From assembly GCA_027487945.1 (NCBI GenBank), contig JAIYCQ010000007.1, positions 1-64,000 on the forward strand: DNA of 64,000 nucleotides, written 5' to 3'. A program made the translations under genes and the position numbers. This stretch comes from Caulobacteraceae bacterium. Lineage in GTDB: Bacteria; Pseudomonadota; Alphaproteobacteria; Caulobacterales; Caulobacteraceae. The notes beneath the pieces are model-generated. The model had not been told where the DNA came from. It searched no databases and saw nothing but the letters and a program-made list of their open reading frames with translations. Shown piece after piece: positions 1-10,466 of this stretch (position 1 is its first letter; every line of letters starts with the position of its first letter).

Positions 1-285
1 GCCGCCAAGGCGCGGGAAGTCGCCGCCGAGGCAGAGCGCACCGCTAGCCTGAACCGCGAGGTCGCCGAGCGCGACGCGGCGATCAAGCAGCGCAATGCCG
101 AGATCAAGGCTGCCGACGAGCGCCGCCAGCGGGAGTACCTTGAGGCTCTCGCCGCGCAGAAGGCCGAGGCTGATCGCATCAGGCGCGAAGCGGCCGCGGC
201 CAAGGCCCGGTATGAGGCGGAGATGGCGGCCTGGCGGGCGCGGGTCGCGGCCTGCAACGCCGGCGACTACACCCAGTGTCAGTGA
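1..285 (+). CDS. C-terminal part of a coiled-coil protein (5' end outside window)
   Basis: Reading frame 1 is open from the first base to a TGA at 283-285, giving 94 residues of the C-terminus. The sequence is almost entirely charged heptad-like helix, rich in Ala, Glu, Lys and Arg, as in a long coiled coil. It ends in a short non-helical tail containing two cysteines (CNAGDYTQC). The start and any N-terminal domain or membrane segment lie before the window. The composition fits a cell-envelope or filament-type coiled-coil protein, but no family can be named. It converges on the EAL gene, whose stop is only 4 bp away. Confidence 0.6.
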   Translation, partial: AAKAREVAAEAERTASLNREVAERDAAIKQRNAEIKAADERRQREYLEALAAQKAEADRIRREAAAAKARYEAEMAAWRARVAACNAGDYTQCQ

Positions 286-289
286 CGCC

Positions 290-1906
290 CTACTGCCAGG
301 CGTCGCGGGTGCCGGTCCGGCGCGCGGCCACGGGCGAGGCGGCCGGGGCGGCCGCGGGCGTGCGACGCTCCGGCGCTTCGGGGCGGTCGGAGGGGCGGCC
401 GTAGAACCAGCCCTGGCCGAAGTCGACGCCGGCCGCACGGACCGCGGACTCGACCTCGGGGGTCTCGACCATCTCGGCGACCGTTCTCACCCCCAGCTCC
501 TGGCACAGGTTGACCACGTGCGAGACCACGGCGGCGTCACGGCCGCCGGCCACCAGTTCGCGAACATAGCGACCGTCGATCTTGACGATGTCCACCGAGA
601 GCCGTTGCAGATAGGTCAGCGAGGCGGCGCCCGCGCCGAAGTCGTCGAGGCAGACCAGCGAGCCCAGGGCCCGCAGCCGCTGGATGTGCCGGTCGGCCAG
701 CGACAGGTCGTCGATGGCGGCGCTCTCGGTGATCTCGAACAGCAGCCTGCCGCGCAGCCGCGTGTCGTTGCGGATCAGGCCCTCGACCTCGGTGATGAAG
801 CGCGGGCTGGTGATGGTCAGGCCGGAGACATTGACGGCCAGGCGCTCGCCGCCGCCACGATCGGCCTTCAGCCGGCGGACGGTCTGCTCGAGGATGGCGC
901 GGTCGAGCTCCTCGATCAGGTCGAACTCCTCGGCCATGCGGACGAGCGCGTAGGGGCTGTGGGCGTTCTCGAAACGGACCAGCACCTCGTGGTGGTGCAG
1001 GGCCCCGTCGGCCAGGGAGACCACGGGCTGGAAGGCCAGGGTGAAGCGGCGCTGGCTGACGGCCGCGCCCAGCTCGCCCGCGCGGGCCAGGGTGCGACGC
1101 ACCGACCGGTTCATCGCCTCGGCCAGCGACCCCGGCGCGGTGTCCTTCAGCCCCTCGGCGACGAAGTCGTCCAGGGCCAGGCTGAGCGCCCTTCCCAGGC
1201 GCGCCGGCGACGGGCCGTCGAGCGCCACGGTGTGGGCCGCCACCCCGACCTCGCCCCGGTCGCCGTCGCGAACGATGGCCCGGGTCAGCCGGCGGACCAG
1301 CGAGGGCGCGTCCTCGCCCTGTCGGCGAAGCAGCGCGAAGCGGTCCGGCGCCAGCCGCGCGGCCGCCGCCCCGCCTTCGGACTCGAGGCGCAGCGCACCG
1401 GCCGCCCGACGCGAGAGCTCCGGATCGGCCGCGTCCAGGCCCCCGAGGTCGATCATGGCCAGTTCAAGCTGCGAGCCGGTCGCCCGGGCGGCCTCGGTCA
1501 GGTCCCTGGCCAGCTGTTCAAAGTCGGCGCGCGGGTGCAGGCCGTCGGCGGTCGCCGGCACGGGCGGCGCGGGACAGGCGGTGAGCGCGCAGGAGACGCG
1601 GCCGGCGTTGTCGGGCAGGCCCCGCGCGCTGAGCGACACGGCGCGGTCGCCGTCCGACAGCCGGACCGGGGCATAGGCACGCCGGACGCCGTCGGCGACG
1701 CAGATGATCATGGCCTCGACCAGGGCCTGGTCGTCGAAGTGAAACAGGGTGCGCCAGTCCTGGCCGACCGGGTCGGCCATCTCGGCGCCGAGGACCGACT
1801 GGCCCGCGCCGAGCATCAGGGAGATGCGTTCATCGGTGTCGATTTCGACGAGGAGATCGGCGCTCGCGAAGGCCAGGCCCAACAGTCGACGCGGATCGAT
1901 GGACAA
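290..1906 (-). CDS. PAS-like / degenerate GGDEF / EAL domain protein, putative c-di-GMP phosphodiesterase
   Basis: This 538-residue cytosolic protein has three parts: a PAS-like N-terminus (about 1-110), a degenerate GGDEF-like region (about 125-265) in which the GGDEF loop reads APDRF, and an EAL domain (about 280-510). The EAL domain keeps the metal and catalytic positions: EVL (307), NVSG (359), FEITES (about 394), LDDFGAG (420-426), VKIDG (442), AEMVE (478) and GQGW (498). Only the middle residue of the signature differs (EVL for EAL). Hydrolysis of c-di-GMP is therefore plausible, with the GGDEF remnant serving at most as a regulatory site. The start is TTG at 1904-1906, preceded by GGGAG at a 6-base distance. 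No transmembrane segment is visible. The gene is divergent from the DUF2939 gene. Confidence 0.88.
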   Translation of the reverse strand: MSIDPRRLLGLAFASADLLVEIDTDERISLMLGAGQSVLGAEMADPVGQDWRTLFHFDDQALVEAMIICVADGVRRAYAPVRLSDGDRAVSLSARGLPDNAGRVSCALTACPAPPVPATADGLHPRADFEQLARDLTEAARATGSQLELAMIDLGGLDAADPELSRRAAGALRLESEGGAAAARLAPDRFALLRRQGEDAPSLVRRLTRAIVRDGDRGEVGVAAHTVALDGPSPARLGRALSLALDDFVAEGLKDTAPGSLAEAMNRSVRRTLARAGELGAAVSQRRFTLAFQPVVSLADGALHHHEVLVRFENAHSPYALVRMAEEFDLIEELDRAILEQTVRRLKADRGGGERLAVNVSGLTITSPRFITEVEGLIRNDTRLRGRLLFEITESAAIDDLSLADRHIQRLRALGSLVCLDDFGAGAASLTYLQRLSVDIVKIDGRYVRELVAGGRDAAVVSHVVNLCQELGVRTVAEMVETPEVESAVRAAGVDFGQGWFYGRPSDRPEAPERRTPAAAPAASPVAARRTGTRDAWQ

Positions 1907-2089
1907 GAGAGATCTCCCTGCAAGGATCGCCAGTGTCGCTCCCTCCGCTTAAGGCGACGTTGCCGGGGGATGCGTCAGAAGGTCGCGATATTTCGGGTAG
2001 GGCTCCGGATGCTCCCGTCACGCGAGAAGCCTTGCGCCGACCGGCGGCTTCCGGTCTTGATGCGGCCACAGCGTTAACGGGCAGGTCCG

Positions 2090-2653
2090 ATGCGTCTCGA
2101 CCTCTTCAAGATCTTCCTGGTTTCCGTCCTGGGCTTCGCCCTGGCGTTCGCGGCGGCGCCGTGGCTGGCCTTCCGCGCCCTGCAGGACGCCACCGCGGCG
2201 GAGGACATCCAGGCGACCGCCGACCTCGTCGACTTCCCGGCTGTCCGCAAGAGTCTGTCCAGCCAGCTGGTCGCCCAGGCGCCGGTCTCGGCCGAGGCGC
2301 CGTCGATCTGGACAGATCCCATCGGCGCCCTGAAGAAGGCCATCGAGCCGATCGCGCCGCCGCCGCCGAAGGTCGACCGCTACCTGACCCTTCAGGGGCT
2401 GTCGGCCCTCAGTCGAGGCTATCGCCCGGGCGCGGCCCCAGGCGTCTCCCGCGTGACCCCGACCTTCAGCGATCGCGTTGAAAAGATCATCGACGGGCCG
2501 CATCCGACCTACGCCTATTTCGGCGTCGATCGCACCCGGATCGCGATCAGGCGCGCCGGGCAGCCGGACAAGCGGACGGTCTTCACCTTCGAACGTCAGG
2601 CGCTGTTCACCTGGAAACTGACGCACATCCAGCTGCCCCAGGACGAGCGCTAG
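2090..2653 (+). CDS. DUF2939 family membrane-anchored protein
   Basis: The product is 187 residues with one N-terminal hydrophobic segment (about 8-27), which acts as a signal anchor. After it comes the DUF2939 pattern: an aromatic/Ala stretch, then a DLVDFPAVRKSL motif at about 45-56. The rest is soluble and probably periplasmic, ending in a two-strand region with FTFERQALFTWKLTHIQLP. The family is widespread in alphaproteobacteria and has no assigned function. The ATG lies just after a run with a weak GGGCAGG ribosome site. The gene stands alone between the EAL gene (divergent) and the VOC pair. Confidence 0.75.
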   Translation: MRLDLFKIFLVSVLGFALAFAAAPWLAFRALQDATAAEDIQATADLVDFPAVRKSLSSQLVAQAPVSAEAPSIWTDPIGALKKAIEPIAPPPPKVDRYLTLQGLSALSRGYRPGAAPGVSRVTPTFSDRVEKIIDGPHPTYAYFGVDRTRIAIRRAGQPDKRTVFTFERQALFTWKLTHIQLPQDER

Positions 2654-2704
2654 GACAGCTGCCGCGGTCAGCGTGATCCCGCGCGCGACGGGCCTGACTC
2701 ATAT

Positions 2705-2719
2705 GTTCTTGAAATGTTC
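2705..2719. promoter_or_regulatory. Candidate LexA (SOS) box upstream of the VOC gene pair
   Basis: The sequence is GTTC, a 7-base AT-rich spacer (TTGAAAT), then GTTC, an exact match to the alphaproteobacterial LexA operator GTTC-N7-GTTC. It lies 43 bp before the ATG of the first VOC gene. A TTGAAA inside the box could act as a -35 element. Its only neighbours are the end of the DUF2939 gene and the start of the VOC gene, so the VOC pair is the likely target. Confidence 0.6.
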
Positions 2720-2762
2720 TCATCGTTGACATAGCGTCGGATTCCGAAAGCCGGAGGCCTTC

Positions 2763-3173
2763 ATGGCGGTCAACATCAGCTACGTCACGCTCGGCGCGAC
2801 CGATTTCGAGGCCGGACTGGCCTTTTACGACCGGGTCATGGCCGCTATCGGCTGGGCCCGGTTCGCGGTGCACGGAACCTTCGCCGGCTATGGGCCGGGC
2901 GGTGAGAGCGGCGGCCAGACCGTCTGGGTGTGCCGCCCCTTCGACGGGGGCGAGGCCTCGTTCGGCAACGGAACGATGCTGGCCTTCGGCGCCGATACGC
3001 ACGCCGAGGTCGACGCGTTTCACGCCGCCGCCATGGCGGCCGGTGGGGCTGACGAAGGCGCCCCGGGCCCGCGCCCGCAGTACACGCCCGACTGGTACGC
3101 CGCCTACCTCAGAGACCCTGCCGGCAACAAGCTGGCGATCGTCTGTACCGCCGGCCAGGAGGTTGCCGCATGA
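2763..3173 (+). CDS. VOC (glyoxalase/bleomycin-resistance fold) family protein, copy 1
   Basis: This 136-residue protein has the beta-alpha-beta-beta-beta vicinal-oxygen-chelate fold. It opens with INISYVTLGATDFEAGLAFYD and closes with YAAYLRDPAGNKLAIVC, the usual ends of a single glyoxalase-like module. There is one module, so a dimer would be needed to form a full metal site. The substrate cannot be told from sequence. The ATG follows a strong GGAGG. The stop overlaps the next ATG by 4 bases (ATGA), so the two genes are translationally coupled. The copies resemble each other along their whole length, which points to tandem duplication. A LexA box precedes the pair. Confidence 0.85.
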   Translation: MAVNISYVTLGATDFEAGLAFYDRVMAAIGWARFAVHGTFAGYGPGGESGGQTVWVCRPFDGGEASFGNGTMLAFGADTHAEVDAFHAAAMAAGGADEGAPGPRPQYTPDWYAAYLRDPAGNKLAIVCTAGQEVAA

Positions 3174-3562
3174 AGACCATGGTCAGCTACATCACCATCG
3201 GCGCCAACGACATCGACGAGGCGGTCGGCTTCTACGACGCGGTGCTCGGCGCGCTCGGCGCCCGGCGGATCTGGCAGCAGGGGACCTGGGCCGGTTACGG
3301 GCCCGAGGGGGACGACCACGGCGTCATCCTGGTCTGTTCGCCGTTCGACGCTGCGCCCGCCCGGCCCGGCAACGGGATCATGGTCGGGCTTCACGCCGAG
3401 AGTCCGGCTCAGGTGGACGCGTTCCACGCCGCGGCCCTTGCCCACGGCGGGACCTGCGAGGGGGCGCCGGGGCCGCGCGAGACCTATGGCGAGGGGTACT
3501 ACCTCGCCTACGTCCGGGATCCGACCGGCAACAAGCTCTCGGCCTTCTACCGGGCGGGGTGA
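3170..3562 (+). CDS. VOC (glyoxalase/bleomycin-resistance fold) family protein, copy 2
   Basis: This 130-residue paralogue of the preceding gene starts with MVSYITIGANDIDEAVGFYD and ends with YLAYVRDPTGNKLSAFYRAG. Conserved VOC positions are the aspartate/tyrosine pair near residue 20 and the DPTGNKL strand near the C-terminus. It is coupled to copy 1 by a 4-base overlap, and the two products could form a heterodimer (inference). It converges on alaS with a 49-bp gap. Confidence 0.85.
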   Translation: MKTMVSYITIGANDIDEAVGFYDAVLGALGARRIWQQGTWAGYGPEGDDHGVILVCSPFDAAPARPGNGIMVGLHAESPAQVDAFHAAALAHGGTCEGAPGPRETYGEGYYLAYVRDPTGNKLSAFYRAG

Positions 3563-3611
3563 ACCGCCGCGCCGGGCCAGCGAGCCCGCGACGCCGGCGG
3601 GGCGTCGAGGA

Positions 3612-6254
<2,643 letters not shown>

Positions 6255-6519
6255 GGTCCGGTCTGGTCGTCACTGTCAGGGCCGGGCGCAAGGCCCTTTG
6301 CCGGTTGATGCTATGATGCCGGTTCCATAGCCGCGCCCCGGCCAAATCCCAAAGGAAAAGGCTCGCCCGCTGCGCGAGAGGCCCCGCCTGCGCTGCCGCC
6401 GCACAAGGCCGGGAGGGGGCAGGGCCTGGGCGGTGAGGGGGGTACAGGCGCGGAGGCCGGGGGCGAGGGACGAGTGCGGGCACGGCGGAACGGCGAGGGC
6501 GCGTCCAGCGCGACGCAGA

Positions 6520-6557
6520 AAGGACGCCCCGCTCCGTGGGGGAGCAGAGGCGTCCTT
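6520..6557 (-). terminator. Long hairpin downstream of recA, probable terminator
   Basis: AAGGACGCC (6520-6528) pairs with GGCGTCCTT (6549-6557), and GCTCC (6531-6535) pairs with GGAGC (6541-6545) inside it, giving a two-step stem. On the minus strand the stem is followed by a short TTTC run. It lies about 145 bp after the recA stop. The weak T-run keeps confidence moderate. Confidence 0.5.
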
Positions 6558-6660
6558 GCCGTCGGGTCGCCGTGCGGGGTTCGCGCGGGCGTCTTGGGCG
6601 GGTGGGCCGGCGCGAGGCGACGTCCCGACGGTGTCCTGTGGCGGAGCGGGAGCCCGGGTC

Positions 6661-6693
6661 GGGGACAGGAACCGCTGCGCGGATCATGTCCCC
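6661..6693 (-). other. Nested hairpin just after the recA stop codon
   Basis: GGGGACA (6661-6667) pairs with TGTCCCC (6687-6693), and inside it CCGC pairs with GCGG across a 3-base loop. It begins about 8 bp after the recA stop. There is no T-run, so it is more likely an mRNA 3'-end stabiliser or processing site than a terminator. Confidence 0.4.
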
Positions 6694-6701
6694 GGTGACG
6701 G

Positions 6702-7781
6702 CTAGGGTTCGCCCTCGTCGGCCTCGTCACCCTCGGGGCCGCCGACCAGCAGCTCTTCCTCGATCTTCTCGGACTTGGCGCGGACGGCCTTCTCGATGCT
6801 GCCGGCGATGTCCGGATTGTTCTTGAGGAACTCGCGGACGTTGTCGCGGCCCTGGCCGATACGTTGGTCGCCCCAGGAGAACCAGGAGCCGGCCTTGTCG
6901 ATCACCCCGGCCTTGACGCCCAGATCGATGATCTCGCCGAGCTTGGAGATGCCCTCGCCGTACATGATGTCGAACTCGACCTCGCGGAACGGCGGGGCGA
7001 CCTTGTTCTTGACCACCTTCACCCGGACGTTGTTGCCGAGGATCTCGTCGCGGACCTTGATCGAGCCGGTGCGGCGGATGTCGAGGCGGACGGAGGCGTA
7101 GAATTTCAGCGCGTTGCCGCCGGTGGTGGTCTCCGGGCTGCCGTACATCACGCCGATCTTCATGCGGATCTGGTTGATGAAGATCACCAGGGTGCCGGCC
7201 TTGGAGATCGAGGCGGTCAGCTTGCGCAGCGCCTGGCTCATCAGGCGGGCCTGCAGGCCGGGCAGGCTGTCGCCCATCTCGCCCTCGATCTCGGCGCGGG
7301 GCGTCAGGGCCGCCACGGAGTCGATGACGATGATGTCGACGGCGTTGGAGCGCACCAGGGTGTCGGTGATCTCCAGCGCCTGCTCGCCGGTGTCCGGCTG
7401 CGAGACCAGGAGCTCGTCAAGGTTCACGCCCAGCTTGCGGGCGTACTGGGGATCGAGTGCATGTTCGGCGTCGACGAACGCGGCGGTGCCGCCGGCCTTC
7501 TGCACCTCGGCCACCACATGCAGGGCGAGGGTCGTCTTGCCCGAGCTTTCCGGCCCGTAGATCTCGACGATCCGCCCCTTGGGCAGGCCGCCGATGCCCA
7601 GTGCGATGTCCAGGCCCAGCGACCCGGTCGAGACCGCCTCGACCTCGATCTTGCTCTTGGAGCCGAGCCGCATCACCGAGCCCTTGCCGAAGGCGCGGTC
7701 AATCTGGGAGAGCGCCGCTTCAAGAGCGCGCTGCTTGTCACCTTCGTCGCGTGTCACGAGTCTCAAAGCCGCCTGGTTCAT
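6702..7781 (-). CDS. recA: Recombinase RecA
   Basis: RecA is the ATP-dependent strand-exchange protein and the co-protease for LexA. The product is 359 residues, normal for the family. Features are the N-terminal oligomerisation helix ([24 protein letters not shown]), Walker A GPESSGKT (76-83), the Walker B/loop region [17 protein letters not shown], the [10 protein letters not shown] segment, and the acidic C-terminal tail ([13 protein letters not shown]). I chose the ATG at 7781 because it begins MNQAALRLV like other alphaproteobacterial RecA proteins and AAGGA lies upstream. An ATG at 7793 is possible. The frame stays open to 8051, but that extension runs through the promoter and LexA box. 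Confidence 0.98.
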   Translation of the reverse strand: MNQAALRLVTRDEGDKQRALEAALSQIDRAFGKGSVMRLGSKSKIEVEAVSTGSLGLDIALGIGGLPKGRIVEIYGPESSGKTTLALHVVAEVQKAGGTAAFVDAEHALDPQYARKLGVNLDELLVSQPDTGEQALEITDTLVRSNAVDIIVIDSVAALTPRAEIEGEMGDSLPGLQARLMSQALRKLTASISKAGTLVIFINQIRMKIGVMYGSPETTTGGNALKFYASVRLDIRRTGSIKVRDEILGNNVRVKVVKNKVAPPFREVEFDIMYGEGISKLGEIIDLGVKAGVIDKAGSWFSWGDQRIGQGRDNVREFLKNNPDIAGSIEKAVRAKSEKIEEELLVGGPEGDEADEGEP

Positions 7782-7864
7782 GGGAGTGCGCATCCTTATT
7801 CCGATTCTGGTCCCGCCCGCGTGCTCCCGCCGGATTGCGGAAGCGGCCCTCGCCGAACGCAGGC

Positions 7865-7894
7865 ATAATGTGCACGGTTTGTTCCAGTTCGCAA
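7865..7894 (-). promoter_or_regulatory. Candidate recA promoter
   Basis: On the minus strand TTGCGA (7889-7894) and CATTAT (7865-7870) are separated by 18 bp. The -35 hexamer overlaps the LexA box, so LexA binding would block RNA polymerase. The leader to the recA ATG is about 80 bases. In the rest of the 410-bp recA/H-NOX gap (7902-8191) I see no further clear signal. Confidence 0.5.
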
Positions 7895-7901
7895 TATGTT
7901 C
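7887..7901. promoter_or_regulatory. LexA (SOS) box of recA
   Basis: The site is GTTC-GCAATAT-GTTC, an exact GTTC-N7-GTTC operator, about 106 bp upstream of the recA start. A third GTTC lies at 7881-7884, just outside the box. RecA is the standard SOS gene in alphaproteobacteria, so this is the expected regulation. Confidence 0.85.
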
Positions 7902-8191
7902 TCTTTCGCCGATCCGAATTTTTCGCGACCAGGTTGTTTCTGTGGGTGTGATCGCCTTTCCGGGGTCCCGTGTCGCCTCGCTTGCGGCTAGGTAAACAGC
8001 AAGGTTTGCGCGCCGTACCGGGCGGGATGTATCCGGTCGGATAGTAACCAAAACAGGTATGTTTGCGGTGCGGTTGAATTCGGGATGCTAATCACCAGGC
8101 AGTCGTGAAATATGGCCCATAACGGGTCGGTCGGTTGTCGACGAGTCGATTCGATCCGACATCCAGAGCCACAGAATGCTCAGAGGAAGCC

Positions 8192-8731
8192 ATGTACGGC
8201 ATGATCCACCGCGCGGCGCGGCAAATGATCCTCAGCAGTGGCGATCCGGCTGTCTGGCCGCAGATACTCGACCGGGCCGGGCTCGAGGAGAGCGACTTCA
8301 TCACGGGCCAATCCTACCCCGATGAGGTCACCTTTTCCCTTATCGGCGCGGTCGCCGCAGAGCTCGATCTCAGTCTTGAGGAGACCCTGATCCGTTTCGG
8401 CCGCTACTGGATCCGCTTCGCCGACGAGAGCGCGTTCGCGCATCTCATGAAGATGGCGGGGCAGACCGTCTCGGAGTTCTGCGAGAACCTGGATCGCCTG
8501 CACGCCAACATCAATCTGAGCCTGCCGGGCGTCGATGTGCCGTCGTTCCAGGTCAGATCGAGCGATGAGACAGCCCTGCGCATAACCTACGTCTCGAGCC
8601 GCACAGGACTGGAGCCGTTTGTGACGGGTCTGTTCGAGGGGCTGCTGGTTCATTTCGGGCAGACCGGTCAGGTGCGGTGTCTCGGCCCGCACGAGGGCGG
8701 TATCGACTTTCTCGTCACCCTCGACGGTTAG
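8192..8731 (+). CDS. H-NOX haem-binding gas sensor protein
   Basis: This is a stand-alone 179-residue H-NOX domain that binds b-type haem to sense NO (some family members sense O2). The proximal ligand is His104 in ENLDRLH. The haem-propionate motif YxSxR is Tyr133, Ser135 and Arg137. The conserved proline before the haem is in LPGVDVPSF. Nine residues after Tyr133 there is Pro, not the distal Tyr used by O2-binding members, which favours NO selectivity (inference). The ATG at 8192 follows AGAGGAAG and gives the canonical MYGMI start. The next gene, 9 bp downstream, is an H-NOX-associated hybrid kinase, the usual partner. Confidence 0.93.
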   Translation: MYGMIHRAARQMILSSGDPAVWPQILDRAGLEESDFITGQSYPDEVTFSLIGAVAAELDLSLEETLIRFGRYWIRFADESAFAHLMKMAGQTVSEFCENLDRLHANINLSLPGVDVPSFQVRSSDETALRITYVSSRTGLEPFVTGLFEGLLVHFGQTGQVRCLGPHEGGIDFLVTLDG

Positions 8732-8740
8732 GGCGCTGCC

Positions 8741-10372
8741 GTGGGCGCCAATCTCGACGATCAGCAGCTCGACCTTGTCTTTCCGGCCTACATCCGGATC
8801 TCGCCGGACCTGAAGATCATTTCGGTCGGCCGGTCGCTGCGCCGGCTTGCGCCGCAGGCGCAGCCGGGGACGGCCCTGCTCGACAGCTTCAGGGTCGAGC
8901 GCCCGACCGGTCCGGTCGACTTCCAGGGCTGGGTGCGTGCCGGCTCGGCCCTTCAGCTGCAGGCCACGACCGGGACCATGGTGCTGAGAGGGCTGGTTCT
9001 GGCCGAGGAGGCGGGTTTCCTGCTCTGTGTGAGCCATGCCATCAGCAGCATTGCAGACCTGGAAGCCTCCGGCTTGAGGATGACCGACTTTTCGCAGGCG
9101 GACTCATCGCTTACCGCCATTCTGGCAGCCGGCTTCCAGGCCTCCATGCTTTCGGAAACCCGCGAGTTGATGACCGCCCTGGCCGGCGCGCGCGACGAAG
9201 CGCTGGCGGCCAGCAAGGCCAAGAGCGCCTTCCTGGCCAATATGAGCCACGAGATCCGGACCCCGCTCAACGGCATCCTGGGGATCATCGGGACCCTTGC
9301 GCGCACTCCGCTGACGCCGGCCCAGCAGGAGATGGTTCAGCTGATCATGGGGTCGGGCCTGTCGCTGGAGCGTCTCCTCTCCGACATTCTTGATCTCTCC
9401 AAGGTCGAGGCAGGGCAGTTCGGTATCGAGTCCGCCCCCTTCTGCCTGGGCGCTTCGGTCCGGGACGCCGTGCGGCTGATGCAGATCCGGGCCGATGACA
9501 AGGGACTGGTCTTCGGGCTCGATCTCGCGCCGGACCCCGAGACCTGGGTGCTGGGCGACAATGTCCGCCTGAAGCAGGTTGTCTCCAACCTCGTGTCCAA
9601 CGCCATCAAGTTTACCGACCGCGGGCGCGTCGACGTCGTCCTGGGCGTCACCCCCCGGGAAGGCGGGCGGGTCGGGATCAGGATCGATGTCCGCGACACC
9701 GGCATCGGCCTCGACGCCGAGTCCCGCGAGCGGGTGTTTCAGCGCTTCGCCCAGGCCGACGGTTCGATCACCAGACGCTTCGGGGGAACCGGTCTGGGAC
9801 TGGCCATCTCGCGTGGCCTCGCCGAAGCGATGGGAGGGGAGATCCGGCTGGAGTCCCAGCCGGGCGTCGGCAGTTGCTTCACGCTGCTGCTGAGCCTCCC
9901 GCGCGCGGAGGCCTTACCGCAGTCTGTCAGCCCGCTCGACGGGGCTTCCAGCGAGGCGGATGAGATCGCGGCGTTCGACAGGCCTCTACGGGTGCTTCTC
10001 GTCGAGGACAACGTGACCAATCAGAGGGTTGTCCAGCTCATTCTTGACACGCTGGGCGCCGAGATCACGGTGGCGAACGACGGCCAGGAGGCCGTGGACC
10101 TCTACCGGGCGGACGCCTTCGACGTCATTCTGATGGATATGCAGATGCCGGTGATGGATGGACTGACCGCCACCCGTCTGATCCGGGCGCGCGAGCAGGC
10201 GGAGGCCTTGCCCCGGACGCCTGTGGCCATGCTGACCGCCAACACCCTGGATGAACACAGGCAGACCGCGAGCAACGCGGGCGCCGACGTTCATATCTCC
10301 AAGCCGATCACGCCGGAGTCCCTGATCCTTGGCATCGAGGCGGCGCTCGCTGCGGCGGGAACGGTGACCTGA
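8741..10372 (+). CDS. H-NOX-associated hybrid histidine kinase (HNOBA-HisKA-HATPase-REC)
   Basis: The 543-residue soluble protein has an N-terminal HNOBA-type PAS-like domain (about 10-125, with [18 protein letters not shown]). A short coiled coil follows, then HisKA with the phospho-acceptor His170 in [13 protein letters not shown]. The HATPase_c domain has NAIKFT, DTGIGL and [10 protein letters not shown]. The C-terminal receiver (about 425-540) has the phospho-aspartate in [11 protein letters not shown]. It should autophosphorylate under H-NOX control and pass phosphate to its own receiver. No Hpt protein or output regulator is adjacent. The start is GTG at 8741 with a weak AGGGC ribosome site, and it is transcribed with the H-NOX gene. 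Confidence 0.92.
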   Translation: MGANLDDQQLDLVFPAYIRISPDLKIISVGRSLRRLAPQAQPGTALLDSFRVERPTGPVDFQGWVRAGSALQLQATTGTMVLRGLVLAEEAGFLLCVSHAISSIADLEASGLRMTDFSQADSSLTAILAAGFQASMLSETRELMTALAGARDEALAASKAKSAFLANMSHEIRTPLNGILGIIGTLARTPLTPAQQEMVQLIMGSGLSLERLLSDILDLSKVEAGQFGIESAPFCLGASVRDAVRLMQIRADDKGLVFGLDLAPDPETWVLGDNVRLKQVVSNLVSNAIKFTDRGRVDVVLGVTPREGGRVGIRIDVRDTGIGLDAESRERVFQRFAQADGSITRRFGGTGLGLAISRGLAEAMGGEIRLESQPGVGSCFTLLLSLPRAEALPQSVSPLDGASSEADEIAAFDRPLRVLLVEDNVTNQRVVQLILDTLGAEITVANDGQEAVDLYRADAFDVILMDMQMPVMDGLTATRLIRAREQAEALPRTPVAMLTANTLDEHRQTASNAGADVHISKPITPESLILGIEAALAAAGTVT

Positions 10373-10466
10373 ACGGCGACACCGGAACAGACGCTCCTTG
10401 TCGACGCTCGATGGCTCGTGTCGCGACAGGGCCTGACTGTCCCCCTTTTCCCTTTCGCGGGCCCTC

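Larger units (their letters stand above)
6255..6701. other. recA-alaS intergenic region, no gene seen
   Basis: This 447-bp stretch is GC-rich with open frames on both strands, but none looks like a protein: composition is Arg/Pro/Gly-biased and no ribosome site fits. It holds two hairpins on the recA side (6520-6557 and 6661-6693), described separately. The alaS promoter should lie near 6260-6420, but I see no convincing -35/-10 pair. Confidence 0.6.

Noticed and set aside
95-2077. Very long open frame on the plus strand opposite the EAL gene
   Set aside because: It is a GC-driven shadow with Arg/Gly/Ala-biased composition and no recognisable domain; the EAL protein on the other strand explains the region.
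6311-6730. Open frames between alaS and recA
   Set aside because: They occur on both strands, have biased composition and no ribosome site, and overlap hairpins.
7782-8051. N-terminal extension of recA
   Set aside because: It runs through the predicted promoter and LexA box and is not like known RecA N-termini.
10373-10466. Terminator after the H-NOX-associated kinase
   Set aside because: Only a 5-bp stem near a T-run was found, which is too weak to call.
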